From positions 1-27,501 of the forward strand of contig CAJVPJ010000350.1 of NCBI GenBank assembly GCA_910592205.1: a stretch of 27,501 bases of DNA, given 5' to 3'. Below the pieces are notes generated by a model. It was not told the origin of the DNA. It worked only from the letters and a program-made list of their open reading frames with translations, and searched no databases. This stretch comes from Paraglomus occultum. Its lineage: Eukaryota > Glomeromycota > Glomeromycetes > Paraglomerales > Paraglomeraceae. A program made the translations under genes and the position numbers. This document shows, piece by piece, positions 1 through 9,000 of this stretch (the stretch's first letter is position 1; every line of letters begins with the position of its first letter).

Positions 1-140
1 TGTTGCGTTATAACTATGCATTTCGTGTATATTCATGATGAATGAATATGAACAAAGTGAACGTTTGTCAGAAACTCGAAATCTTGTGAATAAAGTTCCT
101 CGATAAACTGCACAGCGATCATCGCCTGAGCGAGAATTAT
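1..140. repeat. Direct repeat, copy A (window edge)
   Basis: The first ~82 bases are almost identical to 989-1070 in the same orientation. After that the two copies stay related but gapped: both carry an 'acagcgatcatc..ctgagc' block, and copy B lacks about 15-20 bases. The repeat may begin left of the window. The pair could be the terminal repeats of one element of at least 1.1 kb or two insertions of a dispersed repeat. No target-site duplication can be judged because copy A starts at the window edge. Confidence 0.85.
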
Positions 141-293
141 CCACTAGTACAACAAGGTGTGTCTGACAGTAATCTCCATAACAGCAAGACTTATATTATC
201 TTTAATATCCATTTATTTTATCAGGGATAAACATTGATAACGCTAATAAAAAAATTATCTGGTGGAGCTTTACTGACTCTATCATCATTGTTA

Positions 294-486
294 AACATTG
301 ACCAACTTGCGGGTTTGTTAAAAATGGAAATACGTATTAGAATGAATGTGTTGCTTTGACCAGTTCCCGAATTACATATTAACATGTATTTCCATTTTTA
401 ACGAACCCGTAAGTTGGTGCATGTAGTGCAAATTATGCAATGCACGTATTTCCATTTTTTAACGAACCCGCAAGTTGGTCAATGTT
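294..486. repeat. Hairpin/MITE-like element with ~42-bp inverted repeats
   Basis: Bases 294-334 read 'aacattgaccaacttgcggg...' and are the near-perfect reverse complement of 444-486, which ends '...cccgcaagttggtcaatgtt'. A third, slightly diverged copy of the right-hand arm lies between them at 384-420. The left arm can therefore pair with either right-hand copy. No coding capacity is visible. The ~193-bp size and terminal inverted repeats suggest a MITE or a solo transposon-end structure. No clear flanking target-site duplication is visible. Confidence 0.75.
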
Positions 487-597
487 CACGCTAAGGCGTT
501 AACACAGACAAAGAAAACAGAAAAGTGAAGTCAAAGTTTGGGGATTATGCGCTTGCATATTTCTTTCTGCATATTTGGTGTTGGAAATGGAATTGTT

Positions 598-877
598 GAG
601 CAGTATGAGTTTCCTAGAATATCTATTGTCTGCCCTTGCCGTGTTACCTTTTTCCTTCGAAACAATATGAGTTTCCTGATATCCACTGCCGTATCTTTCC
701 ATTAGATAAAATATTTCCGTCAAGCCATGTTATGAAACGCAAGCAACGGGTACCAGTTCTTTTGGAATGAGGTAACCAAATTAGGTTAATTACAGTGTCT
801 TGGCATCTTCCCGTTAGAAAAAATATTCCCACCAAGACGCATTACCCCTATAAGGTAACCAAATTAGGTTAATTACA
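598..877. repeat. Degenerate tandem duplications
   Basis: Two sets of imperfect direct repeats are visible. A 'agtatgagtttcct' block at about 600-632 recurs as 'atatgagtttcct' at about 663-690. A longer block (about 694-795) that ends in 'aggtaaccaaattaggttaa' (770-795) recurs in shortened form at about 803-877, with the same ending at 853-877. Short open frames across this stretch look like chance. It lies inside the interval bounded by the 1-140 and 989-1112 direct repeats. Confidence 0.6.
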
Positions 878-988
878 CAGCATCAACAAAACACAATGGT
901 CTTTACACTTTATCAGCGGTTGAAGTTTAACTACCGAATAATTAATTGCAACAGCAAAGACTAAAAAGCATAGAATTGTATGCTTTAA

Positions 989-1112
989 TGTTGCGTTATA
1001 ACTATGCATTTCGTGTATATTCATGATGAATGAATATGAACAAAGTGAACGTTTGTCAGAAACTCAAAATCCGATGAACTGCAGCACAGCGATCATCACC
1101 TGAGCCGATAGT
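989..1112. repeat. Direct repeat, copy B
   Basis: Second copy of the repeat at 1-140, same orientation, offset 988 bp. The first ~76 bases match exactly by eye, then a substitution ('actcgaaatc' versus 'actcaaaatc') and a deletion follow. The high identity implies a fairly recent duplication compared with the heavily decayed elements downstream. Confidence 0.85.
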
Positions 1113-1789
1113 GCACAATTTATGTAACATGACACACAAGCCACAAATTTTTTAGGCGCCGACCGGACGTTGTGTAGCATGAGGCGATAATTTCAAGCTT
1201 TATTTTTATTTCGGAAAAGGAGTGAAATTAATTTTATTTATTTGAGAAATGATGGTGTTATAAGTTAAAACTTTGTTGCTACTTGATGTAGTCATTAATA
1301 GTCCCATTGCCTGTGTCGTCGCCAGTTTTGACGACAAACTTTTAGTTTGGAGTTTGCTGGAGAGTGCGACTGCTTCTTGTCGGAGACCGAAGTATGTTTT
1401 TTGTTCTTGCAGCTATTGCAAGGGTTTTTTTTGGTCCCTCTAAATGCAATATCGTGTGATTATGGACGTAGTATGATCTACAAAAAGTCGCGTAGCAAAG
1501 TCCTTGATATCTTTGCTGTTACATAATCGCATTAAGGGTTGAACTGCTTATGTTCAGGTTATTCTGGCTGGGTTATGGGGATGAGGGGTGTGTTGTATTA
1601 TAACGTGACATGTTCTTAATTATGAGTAATATACTATTTGATATCTTTACAGTATTAGAATTTCAAAGTTTTTCACGTTTCCACGAATTTAATAAAAAAA
1701 ATTTTTTGTATTAATACGTTTGGTTTAATAACTTTAAGCGCCAGATGTGTGCGGTGAATCAAATGATAATTCTATGACATCAATGTCTT
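1113..1789. other. Intergenic, no gene seen
   Basis: AT-rich sequence with no open frame of note on either strand. It contains homopolymer runs and a short 'gcgccgaccggacg' GC-rich patch near 1156-1169. I see no RNA gene or clear repeat. Confidence 0.5.
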
Positions 1790-2480
1790 CAGCCTCCAAA
1801 AGTGCAAACACGTTGAACGATGAACAAAGAGTAGCTGTTAAGACAAAAACTTATACGCAAGCAATATCGATATTGTTACTTACAGTGTCTCGTTTACTGA
1901 AATGAACAGAGAGTATTAATCCTTCAGTAAAAGACATAGAACGGTCCAGCATCCAAGCTTAGAAAATACATGAATGAGTTATTATTATACAAATGCAGGC
2001 CAAAGTAATATTAACTGATGCTATCTAGGTGCAAAAAGCCAAAGACTTTTCGCAATTGTTGAATATACCTGACGACTATTTCATAGTTTCCTAGTGGTCA
2101 GTTGTCAGGTTTAAAAAGAGACATGGACTTAAGCAAAAAGAGAAGCTTGCATCAGCAGATAATACTGCGATTGTTAAAACTATCCCCGAATTAAAGGAAA
2201 TACTGAAAAGTTATGATGTAAAGATATATTCAATATGGATAAGACGTCTTATTTTACCGGCAAAATACAATTAGATTTTCATCAATCATACTGTTATTTA
2301 TGTGTTTATTCTTAGTCTTGAAGCGGATGCTACAGGATGCTACATTGGCAACGACTCGTCTTAAAAGGACAGAGAGCGATTAACTATAGCATTGTGTGCT
2401 AATGCTGATGGACATAGTATATTAATGCAATGAGATCACGTGAAACAAATGACTAACTGCTAGGCCTTTCTTTGACTGTG
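1790..2480 (+). pseudogene. Decayed Tigger/pogo (CENP-B/DDE_1) transposase
   Basis: DDE transposases of this family cut and paste DNA transposons. From 1993 the + strand reads as a frameshifted transposase: an in-frame piece (with stops) contains RFKKRHGLKQK and KLASADNTAIV, matching the CENP-B-type DNA-binding/linker region. After a frameshift near 2220 comes DIFNMDKTSYF, matching the family's 'DIFNxDETGLF' block with the first catalytic Asp. At 2365-2429, in another frame, KDRERLTIALCANADGH matches the family's 'RLTxxLCANADG' block. A weak N-terminal piece (LNDEQRVAVKT) may start near 1810. At least three frameshifts and several stops make it inactive, and the later catalytic residues are not recognisable. 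No terminal inverted repeats were identified. Family assignment is confident from motif order; the ends are approximate. Confidence 0.8.
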
Positions 2481-3077
2481 TATACAATATTGATGTTGAG
2501 GCTGGCATCTGTTATATATAATGTGTTCGTATATGACGTATGATATTGGAAAGCATTTCCACCCACTCACCAAAGTATTAGTAGTTAAACTATAGCAAAA
2601 TGCTTTTGACTAATTAATAGAACGATAAACAATAACAAAATGTCTTTTACTATTACCAACGATTAGCATTGTTGTCGTGGCCACAAATACTATTCGCTCT
2701 GTTCTGTATTATTTATCATTTCAGTATCTAAATTGCAACTAAAAATGAATTGTAATCACGACAGCCGAACAGTTTATTTTCAGGTAGTTCATGAATTGTT
2801 TGCCTCATAGCAGATTATGCATCGTTATAATTTTATTGATATCATTCGATCGTCTAAACAGCATAACGGTATGCGAAGCAATTGAGTTAGAATGTATCTC
2901 AACAGCACATTTATATTGAAAGTGCTTTTGATAATATCTTATTGCTAAACGTCAAATTGCGAAGAAGAGTTGAATTTAGTTATGCAACAGCTGTAGTTAG
3001 GTAAAAGCTTACAAACCTACATGTGTTACTGTGATGAAAAAATTTTTGCAATGTCTCAATTTAAAATGGAGCTGGCC
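2481..3077. other. Intergenic, no gene seen
   Basis: AT-rich sequence between the Tigger remnant and the hairpin. I see no open frame worth calling. It may contain the unrecognisable 3' remains of the transposon. Confidence 0.5.
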
Positions 3078-3141
3078 GTTTTTGGGATTCCTAGAACGAG
3101 CTGGCCCATTCTTAGTATTAGAATGGGCCAATTCCCAAAAT
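3078..3141. repeat. Imperfect palindrome/hairpin
   Basis: Arms 'tggcccattct' (3102-3112) and 'agaatgggcca' (3120-3130) are perfect 11-bp inverted repeats around a 7-base loop. Outer flanks 'tttttgggatt' and 'aattcccaaaa' extend the symmetry imperfectly. 'gagctggcc' also occurs twice (from 3069 and 3098). It sits immediately upstream of the truncated integrase remnant, so it may be the end of an element that interrupted it. Confidence 0.65.
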
Positions 3142-3185
3142 AGACCATAACAATAATATTACAATTTGGGTAATTGGACTCTAGT

Positions 3186-3625
3186 CATCGAGGGCTAGCA
3201 ATCGCAGAACGATTTAATAAGACTTGCGCAATGTTATATAAAATTCAATACGCAGTTGAATCTCTATCTTCAAATCCCAATTAATAAGAGCATGGATTAA
3301 GCATTTGCCAAAAGTTATCGATGACTTGAATACGTATCCGAGCACCCCATTCGAGCTCCGGAATCTTCGAAGTGGGGTTTAGCCATCCACAAAATATAAG
3401 CGACCAATCGGAAATAATGAGAAAAAGTTAAATGAAGGGGGACACAGTTCGATATTTACTTGCTAACGCCGAATGGGAAGGTGGCATGGAAACTCAGAAA
3501 AAACAACAGATCCAATATGGACTCTGAATTTATTTAGAATTCGTTGTTTCTGAAAACGAACCAGTTTTATATTATTTAGATGGCGAATATGCCCCATCAC
3601 GTGCATTTGTGAGGAAATTTCAGTA
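3186..3625 (+). pseudogene. Decayed retroelement/Polinton-type integrase, C-terminal part
   Basis: Integrases of the DDE/RNase-H fold insert element DNA. Three frames on the + strand join into one decayed integrase end. At 3186-3280 HRGLAIAERFNKT and LYKIQYAVESLSSNP resemble the 'HRS...VERFNRTL' block, with the catalytic Glu at 3207-3209. At 3278-3346 IRAWIKHLPKVIDDLN matches the conserved 'WVKxLPxVxxDLN' helix. At 3441-3488 GDTVRYLLA and WEGG, then TDPIW at 3506-3520, then NEPVLYYLDGEYAPSRAFVR at 3551-3610 match the SH3/chromo-like tail ('RYLLxPGExEGG...ATDPIW...QPVLYxL...FVREEL') that I recall from integrase-bearing elements in Glomeromycotina. The first catalytic residues are absent; upstream lies the hairpin at 3078-3141. 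Frameshifts and stops make it dead. The integrase call is good; whether the source was a Polinton-like or a retroviral-type element is not resolved. Confidence 0.65.
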
Positions 3626-4266
3626 TTCGCCTCGAAGCATAGTATCTGCTTCGCAGAGCGCTCTGCGCCTAGGAAATCAACACAGTCAGTTAGTTCATAC
3701 GACCCCAGAGATCGAAGCGAGATTATGTATGCAACAAGGTATAGATCTTGTTGAGATTCCGTATACTTGCCTTCTACACTATATCCACATTCGTTTGGGT
3801 TGGGACACACCTTGATCGTCGAATTATTAAGACAACGGACAATACTTATTGCCTACGGTATTTCGAAGCTGTTGTGGTGATAAGATTGAGTAGCGGATGA
3901 AGCACTAGTGAAAGTTTGTCCGTTCAGTTAGTAAAGCAAGTGCTTGAAAGCGTACAGTAATTTGGCAAACGACATTTATTTTAATAATTGTTTAATTAGT
4001 TTTATATTAAAAGTGACGCACATTGACTAGTCAAAATACCAGATCAAAGTATCACCCTGTTTATTAAAGGATGTTCCCTTTTGATTCTACAGAATAGTAT
4101 ACGTTATTGGTATTACTTGTAGATTTCCATTGCTTGGATACGAACGTTGGATTACGTTACGTATAGGAAAATAGGAAGCGCGCATAATCAATTAATAAGA
4201 AACGTTACTTATAACCTAGCATTCAGTTTTAGTTGATACTGTCGCTGTAGTAAGGGCAGCGATAGC
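3626..4266. other. Intergenic, no confident gene
   Basis: The open frames here (about 68 aa on + and 115 aa on -, both overlapping the integrase remnant) have no recognisable motifs and are most likely chance. The rest is AT-rich with no repeat seen. Confidence 0.45.
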
Positions 4267-4347
4267 TGAGCAAATCTCCCTGTCGGCCGAACCGCCTACA
4301 GGTCGCTCTCCTATAAATCTCCCTACTTAAATATGCCAACAGCAACA
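4267..4347 (+). repeat. Left 81-bp terminal direct repeat (LTR-like)
   Basis: Begins TGAG and ends CAACA (TG...CA, as in LTRs). It aligns over its whole length with 5977-6057, about three-quarters identical by eye, sharing blocks such as 'ccctgtc', 'gctctcc', 'ataaat' and 'ttaaata'. It is followed directly by 'attggtagggattcc', which could be a tRNA primer-binding site starting at TGG, but no specific tRNA was matched. At 81 bp it is unusually short for an LTR. Confidence 0.6.
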
Positions 4348-4405
4348 ATTGGTAGGGATTCCGTGGATTCTATACATTGTATCCAAATCTAATTAAACAA
4401 AGTGA

Positions 4406-5937
4406 ATGAGCGAAAGCTCAAGCAGAAGATCTGAAACTAGAAGCAATACCAACGAATTTTAATTGAAAGACGAAAACAGTCAGTCCAATATCGCTACGTC
4501 CACATTCTTATTACCGACCGCAACTCACCAAATTTAACAAGATACGCTGTACGGTCTGCGATTCTCCGGACGTAGACGACGATATACGTATATAATTGTT
4601 TAGTACACATCTTCTTAAAGTTCGATTTTCAGTTTATCAAAAGCAAATATTCGAATATCAGTCAAAGTAATTAATATTTTAAACGTATTAGTATTAAGAT
4701 CCTTTACGCTTGGAAAATTCCGGCAAGTCTGACAACACTTGCGAAAACAATAATCCGAAAATTGCGACGCAACTTGGGTTCAAACAACTTTTTAAATCCA
4801 ACCATTCACATTGAAGTTTTCAGTAACTCCATAAATCATTCACCCCATTTAAACACGCCAGCCAAACGAGCGAAAAACTTATATACTCGTACACGTAACT
4901 CATTTGATCCCTCAGACCCGAAATCACCATTATCAACTAAGAGTAAGAGTAAGGGAGAAAGAGTGGCTAGACAAGTTATTAGTCCAGAACAAAGTAAAGC
5001 AAGTAATCAGCCGACGAGCTATCTGCTAGCGTAGTCTTAGACGCTGACTGTCAGTGAAAGACCCGAAACAAAGTCTTTACGGATGTCGAATCTGAAAATA
5101 CTGAATCCGAATCGAATATCAACAATCAGTATTTCGAACAAGAGCAACCGCAATTCGAACCCGAACCTCAGATACCGAATCAGAAGACAACGTCCCAGTA
5201 CAAATAAATCCATGTCCAGTACACGCACACTAATTCCAATGGTGCGAAACGCAGATTACCCGGTTTTTGACGACACTGGGCCCGGAGCTTGGGCTAAAGC
5301 CATGGACATCACATTTGCAGCAAACCAAGTGCAAATGATCAAGTACAGGTCAATATGCAACCGCACATTTAGGCAAATATATTGATTGGTTCACTAACCA
5401 ATCAGTGTTTACGCACTGCACTGGAGGTAATAATGCCCGGGATCGAAATTTTAAAGACATATTTCTTGAATACTTTGCGGAACCTGAGGAACGTAATCAC
5501 GCGATATCGCAAATGTGGAAACGCGACGCTAATGGACTCGAACGAATCTAGAGTGCAACTGAAGTTGACGTCCCAGACGCGACTAAACAAAGTCAATTTA
5601 TAGACGGATTGGATCTATCTATCCAACCCCTGATACCCGCAAAATATAGCTAGTGCTATTGCCGCAAGTAAGCGAGAACCAGGAGGGGGAGGTTACGGCA
5701 CCTATAAGAAGATAATCCTATAGTAGCGGGGTTATTAGCTCAAGTCACGGAATTGACAGAACAAGTAGCAGAAATGAAAAGCGTACAAATGACGCGTTTA
5801 AAGCGCGAGTACGTAGACAACTGCGGAAAGAATGGACAAAAGGAAGAAAATTGTTGGTTTAAAAACAAAGTAAAAGTAAATGCTTCGGATGCAGAAAAGT
5901 TGGACATATTGCGAAAGATTGTTGGAAAAGAAGATGA
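4406..5937 (+). pseudogene. Decayed retrotransposon Gag with two CCHC zinc knuckles
   Basis: Gag packages element RNA into particles. A start at 4406 gives MSESSSRRSE, soon stopped; the frame reopens at 4762-5034 (Ser/Asn/Lys-rich). An acidic Glu/Gln/Asn-rich segment follows in another frame (about 5079-5205), then DYPVFDDTGPGAWAKAMD (5257-5310). After a frameshift, 5346-5551 carries YIDWFTNQ, FKDIFLEYF and EPEERNHAISQMWKRD, in the style of Gag capsid helices, and continues past a TAG to FIDGLDLSIQPLIP. From 5723 there is a heptad-like coiled coil (LLAQVTELTEQVAEM). A first knuckle (5819-5852) has lost its first Cys (Tyr) and its His (Gln). A second, in another frame at 5881-5922, is a perfect CX2CX4HX4C (CFGCRKVGHIAKDC). 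At least three frameshifts make it inactive. The Gag call rests mainly on the knuckles and context. Confidence 0.7.
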
Positions 5938-5976
5938 AAGCCACTCCATCAGGAACGCTTTTAAAGCCAAGTTAAT

Positions 5977-6057
5977 TGAGACAGATCCCCCTGTCAGCTA
6001 AACTGCCCACAGTTTGCTCTCCCATAAATTTCCCTAATTAAATACGCTGATACAACA
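5977..6057 (+). repeat. Right 81-bp terminal direct repeat (LTR-like)
   Basis: Partner of 4267-4347: same length, TGAG start and CAACA end. It begins 39 bases after the stop of the Gag frame. No clear polypurine tract precedes it. Confidence 0.6.
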
Positions 6058-9000
6058 CTTGCAGATATATGGTACACGCTTTCAGTAATAATAGTAATAA
6101 TTTTTACTTATGTTTTTATCTTGCTAATTATTTTTAAATAATAGATTACAATGCAGCTGTATACAAAATGGCTATACTTTTTTGAGAATTATACAGTATG
6201 TATTTAGTATTAGAGTCAATATAATGCATATGTGTCTGTGCATACTGTTGTTCCTTTTATTTTAAAGTATATTTAATACGTTATGTTTTTTTTTGAGTCA
6301 TTTTGTTAATTTGTTTTTGTATATTAATATATAAACTAAATTAATGTATTGTTGATAGGAAATACTTGCTAAAATTTAAATAATTTACATAAATTAATTT
6401 TTTACAAATTGTCATTATCATATTTACTTAATTCCTTTATTTACCAAGAATAAAATTTTTGCTCCTCCGGATTCGAGATGTGTATGACTAGTTATTTGTA
6501 CATACAGCATTATTTTGCAAATTAAAAATTACTGACAAATAATAATTATTTTCTTTACGTTTTTGATCGTATAACGGACTAGCGTGGTTTGTTATTTAAT
6601 GCTGTATTTTTCTTCATATCTACGCCAAAGAACCATCTAAATAAAAATAGTTTGTCATTATTCACAAACATGAATAGTAATCTCGCGTTATTTATTGATT
6701 GTATTAACTCTTCTATCTCATTTGACGTTGGACTCTAAAAGTTTCTAAACCGCCTTAAAATTTTCAATTTGCAACTCTTTTTTTTTTTAGGAAAAAAAAA
6801 GGCAATTTGACTTACTTTATATACTGCCAATTTACTCATTAAACATAGAAACATATAGCTATTTGCATAGAATTGTGGCAAATAAACTTGTCTATTCCAT
6901 TCATATGTTGCAATCGCTCCCGAGTGAAGATGTTGTTTTAATTACTTGTTTTGATTGCGATAAACCTATTCGTTCTGTATCTGATCGTTGCTCGAAAATA
7001 CAGAAAATTTACATTTTCCAAACCAACTTGAGAAAAATTTATATACCTTGTCATCCAATTATTTGTGTTGATACGCCCAATAAATAAAAGACAAATTTTT
7101 TTTGCTCAATTTTTTCGCAAGCAACCGGGTATTTGAGTGCAACGAGAAATAGGCAGGCGCGAAACAGATTACTGGAGTATTTTTGGAATTTGCCTTTGGA
7201 CTAGTTATTCTTCAAAAAATTTATTACAACCTAAAGCACCGAGAACCCTGACGATAAAAACGCAAAATTTGCTTGCTGTTCTGGTTAACAGTTCTAGCTA
7301 CATTTTTTTGAACAAATGGAAATGGGATTAAAATTTATCCTGTCAAATTGTTTACATAACTAAAGGGTCTAAAAAATTGACTAAAAATTTTGCTGTTTTT
7401 TTATGTTTTTAAAACGTACCAGTAATATATTTCGTAAAACAACTTAAATGTTATTTAAATAACGATGATATTAAGTACAAAAAAACCACTAACATTTCTA
7501 TAGAAACGCGAAATTAATGTTGTTGTTTTGATAATTTACAGACATTTAAGTTCAATAAAATGTAAAAATGATACTTAGAAAAGCTTTAACTTTGGTTTCA
7601 AGTAATAATAATAATGTCATAACCCAAATCTGTCCTGAACAAACTACTACATCTAATCCTAAATTGAGAAAAGACAATCTGTGTGTATTGTGGTGGTGTT
7701 TAATATAACAATTTGCGGTTACCGCATAAAAAGTGTTGGGCAGAGGAGAAGAGGAACAGTATGTTATAGAAATAATTATAACAGGACATCCAGACGAGAA
7801 AGGAAGACATATTAATATAATTTGTCTCTTCCTAACATGCTGTGTCTGATATCATTGTCATGTCATTACTTTGCTAGTGAATATTGTTGCCTATTTACAA
7901 AATCAAGATATAGTCAACAATCGCAAAAATGCATTTTGATGCCATGTATATGTTGCAGGATGTTTAATTCAAAATTCTTAATTGCGTAGAATGGAAAAGG
8001 TACAGGAGATTGTATTGTTTTTAGTACTATTGGATATTATAGTTGTAATCAATAAAATGGTAGAGTTTTGCTAAATGCCATCTTAATGTCGCTGCTGTTT
8101 ATTTAGATACTAATATAAATTTAGTATCTTAATTATTGTCATATTCTTGAAACAAAAACTTGTAACTAAAATTTAACGAGTTATTACTTCTCTTGGGCAA
8201 GCATGCTGCCGTCTCATGTACAGTATCAGTCTGAACGATGCAAAGAAGGAAACACTTACAACAACTTACAAAATTCTGTCAAGAAATAAGCTATAAAATT
8301 GTAGATATCGTAGTTGTGCCTAAATTCGACAATAAATTGATTTTATTAAAAGAATTAAATACCAAGTTACAACATTGCTCTATTACGTAAATCAAGCAAC
8401 AAACCATTTTTTCAAAACGACCGTCGCTTCTTATTCGAAATACTAACTTTAAACAACATTGTAAACTTATAAATTAGTGATTATGTAGACTACTCCGATT
8501 CGCATGACGTATCATGCAGAAATTCGCTTCTTGCAAAAGTTTGCTTATTATTTCTACCTACGAAAAGGGAGAAGATGCGGTATTCTTGATTTTAATTAGT
8601 TGCCAGGCTCTATAAACAAGTTAAATCGGGTCATTAATACGTTAAATAGAGTTAATTGTCCAAGTATATCTATATGCATATCTATACACTTACATAAAAC
8701 GCACAGACCTCCAAACTTTATTGTTTGCTTTACAATAGATCAGGAGCTTGTCTAAGAATTCCTTGCCCTTTTGAATAAAAAGAGTAGGAACGTGGATAAT
8801 TGCATCAAAGAGTTGCGTTATGAATCGAACCATAAAGTAACATCTATTGGGTTCTATTCAAGTATGTTGAATACATCCCATCTATCAGAGATTGTCGTTG
8901 CCTCTACGGTCATCGTCGCTGTACTCCATTTTCCGGCGGCATTGGAGAAAAAACTCGTTGTCTGCGTCTATTACATTAAGGTACTAATATTAACAATTGT

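Larger units (their letters stand above)
4267..6057 (+). mobile_element. Gag-only short-LTR retroelement (degenerate, TR-GAG/TRIM-like)
   Basis: Two 81-bp TG...CA direct repeats bound a 1.79-kb interval whose only recognisable content is a Gag-like reading frame ending in CCHC zinc knuckles. There is no protease, reverse transcriptase, RNase H or integrase, and no room for them between the Gag stop (5937) and the right repeat (5977). This is the layout of non-autonomous terminal-repeat retrotransposons with gag, which borrow pol from a partner. No perfect target-site duplication was seen ('atagc' left, 'cttgc' right). Repeat divergence and multiple frameshifts point to an old insertion. Alternatively it is an internally deleted Ty3/gypsy copy. 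Confidence 0.55.

Noticed and set aside
3463-3810. 115-codon minus-strand frame
   Set aside because: It overlaps the + strand integrase remnant, which has motif support; no motif is seen on this strand.
8820-8836. 'ggttcgattc' on the minus strand, similar to a tRNA T-arm
   Set aside because: No matching A box, anticodon stem or acceptor stem at the right spacing.
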